Origin: Helicobacteraceae bacterium
GTDB lineage: Bacteria; Campylobacterota; Campylobacteria; Campylobacterales; SZUA-545
Length of the DNA stretch: 16,650 bases
Direction: 5' to 3'
NCBI GenBank assembly: GCA_011390075.1
Contig: JAABTA010000003.1
Coordinates: 1 to 16,650, forward strand
The position numbers and the translations under genes are program-made. Each line of letters begins with the position of its first letter. Within the stretch, counting starts at the first letter, position 1. Under the pieces are notes generated by a model. The model searched no databases and was not told the DNA's origin. It worked only from the letters and a program-made list of their open reading frames with translations. Positions 6,365 through 13,514 of the stretch are shown here, in pieces.

Positions 6365-8383
6365 ATGAACAGCATGTCATTGGGTAAAAAGATTACCCTC
6401 GGGTTTAGTCTAATTATTGTCATAGCAATTGCTCTAGGACTGACAGGGGTTATTAATATGAATAGCGCCTCGGAAAACTCTAGAAAATTAGCGCAGGAGT
6501 ATGTGCCGGAGGTGGATATTGCCAACAGTGTAGAGAGAAACTTTCTTGCAACAAGACTCTCTATGGTCTATTATCTCAACACCGAAAGCCAACAATATGT
6601 GGATACTGCAAGACAAAATCTTAAACTCACTATGGAGAGTTTACGAAATGCAGAGGCCCACGCGGAGAAGTTTCCAGCTTTAACAGCCCTTAAAGCCAAT
6701 GCACAAAGAGCCCACACTGCTATCACCCAGTATGGAGAAACCATTGATAAGCTAGAAGCGGTATTTGAAAGAAAAAATACTGTGAGATCCTCTTTAGATA
6801 AATATGCCGGCGAATATATGCGAATTAGTAGTGAGTTCTTAAGTGGACAAAATAGAAAGATGTTCGAAGATATCCGTGGGGACATTCCAGATAGTGGCCT
6901 CCAAGAGAGACTCGATAAGATCACCTATGCCAACGATATTATCGATATGGGTAACGCTGTAAGAATTGCCAACTTTAGCGCAAACGCTAGGGGAGACTTA
7001 CAGATCTTAAGAGACGGAATTAGAGAGTTTGAGAGCAAATTTGATAACAAACTAGCCCAACTAAGAGAGATCACAAGCGAGAGAAATGATCTCCAATCTA
7101 TTGATATTATCGAAAAAGATGGAAAAGAGTATATTAAAGGCTTAAAAGAGTATTTAAATATTGATAGAGAAGTAAAAGATATTAATGCTGAGTTTAAAGA
7201 GATCGGTGCAGAAGCACTAGCTGCCGCAGAAGAGACAGCAAAAGCAGGTATTAACGGAACATCTTCCTTGGCTGATAAGTCTATGCAAGGATTGGACACA
7301 GCTTCACTTATTATGGAGATAGGTTTAGCAATAGCAACCATTATTGGTATCTTACTTGCCTTCTTTATCATCAGAAGCATTACCAAACCAATTATCCGTT
7401 CAGTAGAGACAATTTTTGAGGCAAACTCCCAAGTGCTGACAGCCTCTGATGAGATCTCATCATCAAGCCAAGACCTAGCAGATGGGGCAACCCAGCAAGC
7501 CTCTAGTGTGGAAGAGGTGAGTGCAACCGTTGAGGAGTCTACCGCGATTATTAATCAAACAAGCGAGAACTCCAACGAAGCAAACATCTTAGCCGATGGA
7601 GCCAACAAAGCCGCAGAGAATGGCAACAAAAAGATCAAACAACTTGTGGACTCTATGGGAAAAATCACCTCTTCTAGCGAAGAGATTGCTAAAATTATTA
7701 AAACCATTGACGAGATTGCCTTCCAAACCAACCTTCTAGCTCTCAACGCCGCTGTAGAAGCCGCAAGAGCAGGAGAGCACGGCCTTGGCTTTGCTGTGGT
7801 TGCCGACGAGGTCAAAAACCTCGCACAAAGATCTGCCAATGCCGCCAAAGAGACAACGGCGATTATCGAAGGCTCTATCACTCAAGTAAAAGAGGGGAAC
7901 CAAATTGCAGAAGAGACCAATGCCGCTTTTCAAGAGATCTTAGAAAAAGCAAGAAAAACATCCAACTTAATCTCAGAAATTGCCACCTCCACCTCTGAAC
8001 AAGCTGAGGGCATGAACCAAATTGCCACAGCCATGACCAATGTGGACGAGGTCACTCAAAGAAACGCTGCAGCCAGTGAAGAGGCCGCAGCAAGTGCCGA
8101 ACAGCTCAACGCCCAAGCGGAGAGCATGATGAGCTCTGTGGAGGACATTGCCAAAATTGTAGGTATCGAAATGGGCTCTGGATCTTCTAGGAGATCAAGT
8201 GCTTCTAGCAACTACCACAAAGTAGAGCACAAAAAACCTCAAAGCAAGCAGCAACACCACTCAAATAGCATTGAGCACAAACCAAAATCAAACAATAAAA
8301 GCTCTTCGTCTAAACCAAATAACTCTTCTAAGAAAAACGAAGACATTCTTCCCTTAGATTCAGATGACTTAAAAGAGTTTTAA
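6365..8383 (+). CDS. Methyl-accepting chemotaxis protein with long helical periplasmic sensor
   Basis: A 672-residue inner-membrane chemoreceptor. TM1 is about residues 10-31 and TM2 about 314-337. The roughly 280-residue periplasmic part is predicted nearly all alpha-helical, and its size and helicity fit a helical bimodular (HBM) or 4-helix-bundle sensor; the ligand cannot be read from sequence. After TM2 comes only SITKPIIRSVETI, then directly the long signalling coiled coil; a second HAMP helix is not evident. The kinase-control tip is the classic IDEIAFQTNLLALNAAVEAA followed by RAGEHGLGFAVVADEVKNLA (448-487), the CheA/CheW contact. A His/Lys/Ser/Asn-rich linker (about 605-655) precedes the terminal LPLDSDDLKEF. 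AAGGA (6352-6356) precedes the chosen ATG by 8 bases; ATG 6374 is an inferior alternative. A strong terminator follows. Confidence 0.93.
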   Translation: MNSMSLGKKITLGFSLIIVIAIALGLTGVINMNSASENSRKLAQEYVPEVDIANSVERNFLATRLSMVYYLNTESQQYVDTARQNLKLTMESLRNAEAHAEKFPALTALKANAQRAHTAITQYGETIDKLEAVFERKNTVRSSLDKYAGEYMRISSEFLSGQNRKMFEDIRGDIPDSGLQERLDKITYANDIIDMGNAVRIANFSANARGDLQILRDGIREFESKFDNKLAQLREITSERNDLQSIDIIEKDGKEYIKGLKEYLNIDREVKDINAEFKEIGAEALAAAEETAKAGINGTSSLADKSMQGLDTASLIMEIGLAIATIIGILLAFFIIRSITKPIIRSVETIFEANSQVLTASDEISSSSQDLADGATQQASSVEEVSATVEESTAIINQTSENSNEANILADGANKAAENGNKKIKQLVDSMGKITSSSEEIAKIIKTIDEIAFQTNLLALNAAVEAARAGEHGLGFAVVADEVKNLAQRSANAAKETTAIIEGSITQVKEGNQIAEETNAAFQEILEKARKTSNLISEIATSTSEQAEGMNQIATAMTNVDEVTQRNAAASEEAAASAEQLNAQAESMMSSVEDIAKIVGIEMGSGSSRRSSASSNYHKVEHKKPQSKQQHHSNSIEHKPKSNNKSSSSKPNNSSKKNEDILPLDSDDLKEF

Positions 8384-8388
8384 TCTTA

Positions 8389-8426
8389 AAGATGCCCTCC
8401 AAGTGAGGGCATCTTGCTCTTTTTTT
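8389..8426 (+). terminator. Rho-independent terminator after the first chemoreceptor gene
   Basis: An 11-bp perfect stem AAGATGCCCTC / GAGGGCATCTT (8389-8399 and 8405-8415) with a 5-base loop CAAGT, followed by GCTCTTTTTTT. It begins six bases after the stop codon. Confidence 0.93.
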
Positions 8427-8465
8427 AATGCTTATCAAAAAAAATGAGATTTTTTTCAAAAACTC

Positions 8466-8495
8466 TTTACAAATCAGTAATAAAATGGATATATT
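8466..8495 (+). promoter_or_regulatory. Sigma-70 type promoter of the second chemoreceptor gene
   Basis: TTTACA (8466-8471) and TATATT (8490-8495) are separated by 18 bases, giving an expected start near 8502 and a leader of about 34 bases. It sits after the terminator of the upstream receptor, so the two receptor genes are probably separate transcription units. Confidence 0.6.
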
Positions 8496-8535
8496 CATAA
8501 GTCATAATAAACGCCAATAAAACACGGAGAAGATA

Positions 8536-10548
8536 ATGGGACTTTCGTTAAAAAAACAGCTAGTCATTTCTCTTTTTGTTGTTGGGCTTATTCCTTTTTT
8601 AGTGATTGGAATAACCTCCTACTTCAAATCGTCAAATGCCTTAGAAAATGAGGCTTACAATAAATTAGAGATAGCAAGGGAGCTCAAAAAACATGAACTC
8701 CAAACCTATGTCAAGATGGTTGACGCCGCTATTACAACCTTAGCAGAGAGCGATGATATTGAAGAGCTCACCAATATGCTCGTTGATGCCCACAACCAGT
8801 ACGGAGTTGCTGGCAATGGGAACTACGATATCTTGGATAAGCCAGAGGTGATAGATATTTACCAAGAACATAAAGTGCAATATGAGCATTTTATAAAAAA
8901 CAATATGCTCTATGACATGTTTGTTATCTGCAAAGCCCACGGGCATGTGATGTACTCCGTGACTGAGGAGTCCGATCTTGGAGAGAACTTAGGAGTTGGC
9001 AAATTGAGAGACTCAGGACTCGCTAAAGCGTGGAGAAAAGCAGTGAGCACAGAAAAAACCGCATTTGCCGATATGGAGCCTTATGCCCCATCTAACGGCG
9101 AGCCTGCAATGTTTATGGCAACTCCCGTCAAAGATGCCAGTGGGAATATTGTCTCTATAGTGGCTGTGCAATTAAGCCCAGAGGTTATTAATGAAGTCAT
9201 GGGAAATGATACCGGTATGGGAGAGAGTGGAGGTACCTATCTTGTTGGTCAAGATGGATACTTAAGATCTACAACTATCCTAGATCATATCAATATGACA
9301 ATTTCAGAATCATTCAAAAAAGGAAATGCTGGCAAAGTTGCCTCTGCAAGCACAAAAAGAGCTTTTGCTGGTGAGAGTGGACACCACATTATCACCATGA
9401 ATGGAGACGAGGTTGTATCAACTTTTACTTCTGTCGATCTTTTTGGTACACAATGGGCACTTGTGGGAGATATTGATCAAGAAGAGGTTTTTCAATCTGT
9501 GTATGATCTACGAACTACTATATTAATTTTAGGGGCCATTTTTATTATTGTTATCGTCTCTTTTGCTGTATTCTTAGGGAACTTTATCACCAAACCTATA
9601 ATCAAAGCGGTTGAGACAATCTCCGAGGGAAGTGGGCAAGTGGTGAGCGCCTCTGATGAGATCGCTTCAGCGGCCACAAGCCTAGCCGATGGCTCTACAG
9701 AACAAGCTTCAAGTGTAGAAGAGGTGAGTGCAACCGTTGAGGAATCTACCGCGATCATTAATCAATCAAGTAGCAATGCCAACGAAGCAGATAAACTAGC
9801 AAAAGATACCAATCACGCCGCAGAAGAGGGCAATGCAAAAGTAAAAGAGCTCATGTCCTCTATGGATAAAACCACAAAAGCCAGCGAAGAGATCTCAAAA
9901 ATTATTAAAACCATTGATGAGATTGCCTTCCAAACCAATCTTCTAGCCCTCAACGCTGCTGTAGAGGCCGCAAGAGCAGGAGAGCACGGACTAGGCTTTG
10001 CTGTAGTGGCTGACGAAGTCAAAAACCTTGCAAGTCGATCGGCCAATGCTGCCAAAGAGACAACCGACATTATCGAAGAGACCATTGCGCAAATCCGTAA
10101 TGGAAATGACATTGCCAAAGCAACCGATAGATCCTTTGCGGATATCTTAGATAGGGCCCAAAAGACATCGAACCTTATTAGCGAAATTGCCACAAGTAGC
10201 ACCGAACAAGCCGAGGGCATGAACCAAATTGCCACAGCCATGACAAGTATCGACGAGGTGACCCAACGCAACGCAGCAACAAGCGAAGAGTCAGCAGCTG
10301 CAGCAGAGGAGCTTAACGCGCAATCAATCTCCATGATGGAAAGTGTCAATGAGATAGCCAGACTAGTTGGTTTAGCCATGGAAGAGAGCAAAAGAAGAGA
10401 GCAACAGCACTCACGAGGCAATGCCTACAAACACAAGCAAAAGCCAAAACAAGTTGCGCACAAACCAGACGCTAGAAATAACAAAGAAAGAAACTCCAGC
10501 AGGAACAACAACTCTTCACTCAGTGAGGATGACTTAAGAGAGTTCTAA
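8536..10548 (+). CDS. Methyl-accepting chemotaxis protein with Cache-like periplasmic sensor
   Basis: A 670-residue inner-membrane chemoreceptor. TM1 is about residues 9-29 and TM2 about 328-350. The periplasmic part (30-325) begins with a long helix and then shows mixed strand/helix sequence with features of a double Cache (PAS-like) domain: DMFVICKAHGHVMYS, FADMEPYAPSNGEPAMFMATP, GNIVSIVAVQLSPEVIN and GGTYLVGQDGYLRS. Such domains bind small ligands such as amino or organic acids; which one is unknown. As in the upstream receptor, the HAMP region is reduced to ITKPIIKAVETI. The signalling tip (about 459-500) is nearly identical to that of the first receptor except for ASR in place of AQR. 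A Lys/His/Gln/Asn-rich linker (615-660) leads to the terminal SLSEDDLREF. GGAG (8526-8529) precedes ATG by 6 bases. Confidence 0.94.
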   Translation: MGLSLKKQLVISLFVVGLIPFLVIGITSYFKSSNALENEAYNKLEIARELKKHELQTYVKMVDAAITTLAESDDIEELTNMLVDAHNQYGVAGNGNYDILDKPEVIDIYQEHKVQYEHFIKNNMLYDMFVICKAHGHVMYSVTEESDLGENLGVGKLRDSGLAKAWRKAVSTEKTAFADMEPYAPSNGEPAMFMATPVKDASGNIVSIVAVQLSPEVINEVMGNDTGMGESGGTYLVGQDGYLRSTTILDHINMTISESFKKGNAGKVASASTKRAFAGESGHHIITMNGDEVVSTFTSVDLFGTQWALVGDIDQEEVFQSVYDLRTTILILGAIFIIVIVSFAVFLGNFITKPIIKAVETISEGSGQVVSASDEIASAATSLADGSTEQASSVEEVSATVEESTAIINQSSSNANEADKLAKDTNHAAEEGNAKVKELMSSMDKTTKASEEISKIIKTIDEIAFQTNLLALNAAVEAARAGEHGLGFAVVADEVKNLASRSANAAKETTDIIEETIAQIRNGNDIAKATDRSFADILDRAQKTSNLISEIATSSTEQAEGMNQIATAMTSIDEVTQRNAATSEESAAAAEELNAQSISMMESVNEIARLVGLAMEESKRREQQHSRGNAYKHKQKPKQVAHKPDARNNKERNSSRNNNSSLSEDDLREF

Positions 10549-10554
10549 ACACAG

Positions 10555-10578
10555 CAAAGGCACCAAGGGGTGCCTTTG
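10555..10578. terminator. Hairpin terminator between convergent receptor gene and purT
   Basis: A perfect 10-bp stem CAAAGGCACC / GGTGCCTTTG with loop AAGG lies in the 31-base gap between the two stop codons. The T-tract is short on the plus strand (TTTG then TTTA) and poor on the minus strand, so it may act in both directions with modest efficiency. Confidence 0.75.
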
Positions 10579-10579
10579 T

Positions 10580-11746
10580 TTAGACATCTTTAATAGCTAA
10601 GACCAATTTTTTTGCTTTCTCTTTTGCTGCCATAGCACTCTCGCCACTGGCTAAAACTACTGCAAGTCTTCTGCCTTGATGGCTCTCTGGCTTTCCAAAC
10701 ATACGAAACATCACATCAGCATCAAAACACTCTTTTGGCACATCTAGCTTTGGATCTGCCGCGTGTTTTGTGGATTTGTATGCAGCACTTGCCCCTGGAG
10801 AGAGAAATGTGTAGTTCAATGGCAAGCCAAGCACAGCCCGAACATGCAGAGCAAATTCACTCTGATTTTGCGTGATCATTGTGACCATGCCTGTATCGTG
10901 TGGCCGTGGACTAACCTCGCTAAAATAGACCTCATCGCCTTGGATAAAAAGCTCCACACCAAAGATCCCTCTGCCCCCTAGTCCATCGGTGACTTTTTTG
11001 GCAATCTCTTGGGATTTGGCTTTGGCCACTTCGCTCATCTGCATTGGTTGCCATGAGAAGATATAGTCTCCATCTTTTTGAATATGACCTATTGGCTCAC
11101 AAAAAACAGTCTCCTCTTCTGTTCTAGCAGTAAGCAGGGTTATCTCATAATCAAACTGGATAAACTCCTCTACAATAAGCTCGCTTGAGTCCCCTCTTGC
11201 CTCTTTGGCAGTCTCAAAGCTCGCTAGAGTCTCCTCTTCGCTCTTGCACACAGACTGTCCATGACCAGAAGAGCTCATCACAGGTTTGATTACACAAGGA
11301 AATCCAATTTTTTTGGCAGCAACCTCAAGCTCTTCTAGGGTAGAAACAAACGCATATTTGCTTGTTTTTATTCCCAGCTCATGAGCTGCAAACTCTCTAA
11401 TACCTTTTCTGTTCATGGTAAGAGAGACTGTTTTTGCATTTGGAATCACATGAAAGCCCTCCTCTTCTGCTTTAAGCAGGGCATCTATATTGATAGCTTC
11501 TATCTCTGGCAAAATAAAGGTGGGTTTTTCTCTCCTAATGACCTCTAAGATCTGCTCTTTATCGAGCATATCAATCACATACGAGCGATTAGCCACAAGC
11601 CCTGCTGGAGCGTTAGCGTATCTATCGACAGCAATAACTTCTATGCCTAATCTATTGGCTTCAATGGCCACCTCTTTTCCAAGTTCGCCACTTCCTAAAA
11701 GCAAGATCTTAATGCTCTCATCTTTTAATGGTGTAGTAAAAATCAT
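10580..11746 (-). CDS. purT: Formate-dependent phosphoribosylglycinamide formyltransferase (GAR transformylase 2)
   Basis: A 388-residue ATP-grasp enzyme (E. coli PurT has 392). It makes formyl-GAR from GAR, formate and ATP in purine synthesis, without 10-formyltetrahydrofolate. Seen in order: GSGELGKEVAIEANRLGIEV (18-37), IAVDRYANAPA (38-48), LPEIEAI (79-85), the ATP-binding loop IKPVMSSSGHGQS (153-165), VEEFIQFDYEITLLT, GGRGIFGVELFIQGDEVYF and EVSPRPHDTGMVT. These match PurT closely and distinguish it from PurK. GAGGAA lies just upstream of ATG 11746. It is preceded by its own TATAAT box and probably forms a single-gene unit; the plus-strand receptor gene converges on it with a hairpin between. 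Purine GAR formylation by PurT links one-carbon supply to formate, a common metabolite in this phylum (inference). Confidence 0.97.
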   Translation of the reverse strand: MIFTTPLKDESIKILLLGSGELGKEVAIEANRLGIEVIAVDRYANAPAGLVANRSYVIDMLDKEQILEVIRREKPTFILPEIEAINIDALLKAEEEGFHVIPNAKTVSLTMNRKGIREFAAHELGIKTSKYAFVSTLEELEVAAKKIGFPCVIKPVMSSSGHGQSVCKSEEETLASFETAKEARGDSSELIVEEFIQFDYEITLLTARTEEETVFCEPIGHIQKDGDYIFSWQPMQMSEVAKAKSQEIAKKVTDGLGGRGIFGVELFIQGDEVYFSEVSPRPHDTGMVTMITQNQSEFALHVRAVLGLPLNYTFLSPGASAAYKSTKHAADPKLDVPKECFDADVMFRMFGKPESHQGRRLAVVLASGESAMAAKEKAKKLVLAIKDV

Positions 11747-11789
11747 TTAGTTTCCTCAATTTAAATTTTATCTATAAAACTTCTACTAG

Positions 11790-11795
11790 ATTATA
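11790..11795 (-). promoter_or_regulatory. Probable -10 box of the purT promoter
   Basis: On the minus strand TATAAT, preceded by TTG, lies 43 bases upstream of the purT ATG, in the 75-base gap after the small lipoprotein gene. An A+T-rich leader follows. No good -35 box is visible. Confidence 0.5.
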
Positions 11796-11821
11796 CAAGA
11801 GTGAGGTAAAAAAAGCTAAGT

Positions 11822-12061
11822 TTACTCTGTGATGACTACAGGCATTGGAGGATTGTCCCCTCTGGCACTTGTAATATGTTGTGGCCGTTGTGGCTCTTGC
11901 TCTCCTATTGGTTCGGTTATGGTAGGGGTGTCATTAACCGGTGGGGTATCGCTATTATGAGAAGTTTGCACAGCGGTTGTGCTTCCACCGCCACCGCCTC
12001 CACTACAGCCTGTCAGTGCGAGAGTGACTGTTATGAGTAATACTACAAGATTTTTTTTCAT
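11822..12061 (-). CDS. Small glycine- and proline-rich lipoprotein
   Basis: A 79-residue predicted lipoprotein. MKKNLVVLLITVTLALTGC is a textbook lipoprotein signal peptide with Cys19 as the lipidated residue. The mature part is only 61 residues: a run of glycines directly after the cysteine (SGGGGGGSTT), then a Thr/Pro/Asn/Gln-rich stretch with no predicted secondary structure, and PPMPVVITE at the end. No enzyme domain can be seen. The glycine run resembles the flexible tether after the cysteine in many bacterial surface lipoproteins. It starts 10 bases after the stop of the HTH gene on the same strand, so the two are probably co-transcribed. The ribosome site is weak (AAAAGATC). Function unknown; it could also be the surviving stub of a longer lipoprotein. 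Confidence 0.7.
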   Translation of the reverse strand: MKKNLVVLLITVTLALTGCSGGGGGGSTTAVQTSHNSDTPPVNDTPTITEPIGEQEPQRPQHITSARGDNPPMPVVITE

Positions 12062-12071
12062 GAAAGATCTT

Positions 12072-12536
12072 TTAAGAGACAGCTCTTTTAGCTTTAATTT
12101 CGTTATTGGCCTTTTTGTTATAGCCCATTTTAGAGAGTCTATAGTAGATGGTTGACTCTGGGATCTCTATGCCGTAGTTATTTTTGATATGTTTTTGCAT
12201 TTGATAAACCGACCATGGTGAGTTTTGTCTTTTTAGGGTTTCCATAAGTTTTGAAAAGATCTCATTATCGTATTTAGGATTGCCCTCTTTTCTTCCAGCT
12301 TGCTTTGGTCTAAGAGCCTCTACGCCTCCCTCATTAAAAAGATTGAGACACTTTGTCACTGTCTCTCTATTGACAATTAAAGATTTTGCTACCTTTTGCA
12401 AAGAAAGTTCTGGCTCTGAAAGGAGCTTTTCGATGATCATCAGTCGTAGTCTGAGTATTCCATCATTTGTTGATTTGATAGCTTTTCTCACCTCTGATAC
12501 AGAAATATCTTCTCTTATAGTTGCAATTCTAGACAC
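12072..12536 (-). CDS. Stand-alone double helix-turn-helix protein, IS630-type transposase N-terminal region
   Basis: A 154-residue basic protein starting at GTG 12536; AAGGA 7 bases upstream and an in-frame TAA directly before it fix the start. The first HTH (about 44-67: SLQKVAKSLIVNRETVTKCL) and the NEGGVEALRPKQAGRKEG hinge (68-85) are typical of the N-terminal DNA-binding domain of IS630-family transposases. The second, winged HTH (about 89-140) has SPWSVYQMQKHI and ESTIYYRLSKMGY, as in the part just before the catalytic domain. The DDE catalytic domain is missing: the gene stops after a short basic tail, and a lipoprotein gene follows 10 bases later. This may be a domesticated regulator or a truncated transposase. 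An intact ribosome site, no frame damage and a neat operon favour a working DNA-binding protein (inference). Confidence 0.8.
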   Translation of the reverse strand: MSRIATIREDISVSEVRKAIKSTNDGILRLRLMIIEKLLSEPELSLQKVAKSLIVNRETVTKCLNLFNEGGVEALRPKQAGRKEGNPKYDNEIFSKLMETLKRQNSPWSVYQMQKHIKNNYGIEIPESTIYYRLSKMGYNKKANNEIKAKRAVS

Positions 12537-12565
12537 TTACCAATCCTTAATCTTTTCTTGAGCGA

Positions 12566-12577
12566 ACCAAATTTGGT
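12566..12577. promoter_or_regulatory. 12-bp perfect palindrome upstream of the HTH gene, possible operator
   Basis: ACCAAATTTGGT lies 29 bases upstream of the GTG start of the HTH gene, where its promoter start region should be. A self-regulatory operator is plausible but untested. Confidence 0.4.
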
Positions 12578-12593
12578 ATCAAATAGAATAGTA

Positions 12594-12612
12594 TTTAGCC
12601 GATATAGCTAAA
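12594..12612. repeat. Inverted repeat in the divergent intergenic region
   Basis: TTTAGC (12594-12599) and GCTAAA (12607-12612) flank a 7-base spacer. It is followed at once by the palindrome GAATATTC (12614-12621). No T-tract follows, so a terminator is unlikely; protein binding sites are more probable. Confidence 0.4.
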
Positions 12613-12674
12613 GGAATATTCTTTATTTGCTAACATATAAACAATAAATGTTCCGAAAATTACAAAGGTCGCTT

Positions 12675-13514
12675 ATGTTTTCAAAAAAAATAGTTTTTCC
12701 ACTGCTTATCTCCTTGCTTTTTACTGGGTGTCACTTTTTTACTGACGAAGAATTTGAAGCAATGCAACAAAGAGAACAAGAGAGACTGCAAGCCCTGCAA
12801 CAAAAAAATAGTGCCTTAAAAGAGCAAAATAGTGCTCTCGAAAAACGAGTGCATAGCCTTGTAGTCAATAAACCAGAATATATGCAATCGCTTATGGTTG
12901 CCAAGAATGCACAAGATGATAAAGCGATCATCACACAAGCTACCCGCATTGAAAAAGAGTTTCCAAACTCCAAAGAAGCATTGATCGCAAATCAGCTAAA
13001 AAAAGAGGCTCTCCAAAGAGTTGACAACAGATTAGCTTTTCAGACAAGACATCTAGAAAAACAAACGAGTCCCAATAAAAAGAGTGTATGGTACTACGAC
13101 AAAGCCAGTAAAAACAGCCTTGCCACAGCCCCAATAGTGCTCTTTATTACCAAAGAGAAAGAGGATGTTTTTCTCACAATGAGACTGCAAACCGCACAGA
13201 TGGGCAGTGATTTAACAAGGGGGTTTATGCTTATCTCCGATAACTCCCGCTACTCCATTATGCCAACACCAAGCAAGTTGCGTCACAAGCAGATTGCCTC
13301 AGGGGTGTGGATCTGGAGCGAACAGAGGGTTGACAAAGAGGATTTAGATATGCTAAAAGATCTTATCTATTCTAACAATCCTGCCATTCGGTTTTTAAAA
13401 AACAGCTCCTATGAGGAGTTACCACTCTCAAAAGATCTGCGCAAGAGCATGATACGAGTGATTAATGGCTACAAAGTAATAGAAGAAACTTTAGAAATTA
13501 AAGAGCGTTTATGA
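12675..13514 (+). CDS. Predicted coiled-coil lipoprotein of unknown function
   Basis: A 279-residue predicted lipoprotein. ATG 12675 is chosen because AAAGG (12664-12668) lies 6 bases upstream and because it gives a short signal peptide MFSKKIVFPLLISLLFTGC with lipid Cys19; the in-frame ATG at 12648 has no ribosome site. Residues about 24-62 are rich in Gln, Glu and Leu with heptad character (EQERLQALQQKNSALKEQNS), a likely coiled coil. A short helical stretch (65-110) recalls tetratricopeptide-like spacing (ITQATRIEKEFPNSKEALIA). The rest (about 120-279) is a mixed alpha/beta region containing VWYYDKASKNSL and VWIWSEQRVD, with no family I recognise. A weak TATAAA (12636-12641) could be its -10 box. 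The stop overlaps the nnr start (ATGA), so the two are probably translated together. Confidence 0.85.
   Translation: MFSKKIVFPLLISLLFTGCHFFTDEEFEAMQQREQERLQALQQKNSALKEQNSALEKRVHSLVVNKPEYMQSLMVAKNAQDDKAIITQATRIEKEFPNSKEALIANQLKKEALQRVDNRLAFQTRHLEKQTSPNKKSVWYYDKASKNSLATAPIVLFITKEKEDVFLTMRLQTAQMGSDLTRGFMLISDNSRYSIMPTPSKLRHKQIASGVWIWSEQRVDKEDLDMLKDLIYSNNPAIRFLKNSSYEELPLSKDLRKSMIRVINGYKVIEETLEIKERL

Noticed and set aside
9813..10421. Long minus-strand open frame (202 codons) opposite the second receptor gene
   Set aside because: It mirrors the repetitive Ala/Ser/Glu-rich signalling helix. A comparable open frame occurs opposite the first receptor at 7555-7881. No ribosome site or known domain; antisense shadow.
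11822..12660. Complete insertion sequence around the HTH gene
   Set aside because: No DDE catalytic domain, no matching terminal inverted repeats and no TA target duplication could be found flanking the HTH gene.
12648..12674. Earlier ATG for the coiled-coil lipoprotein
   Set aside because: No ribosome site, and it would put nine extra residues before a complete lipoprotein signal peptide. ATG 12675 has AAAGG at the right distance.
6365..13514. PglB target sequons (D/E-x-N-x-S/T) in the exported domains of the receptors and lipoproteins
   Set aside because: I checked the NxS/T sites in these proteins; none has Asp or Glu at the -2 position, so no local glycosylation substrate is supported.
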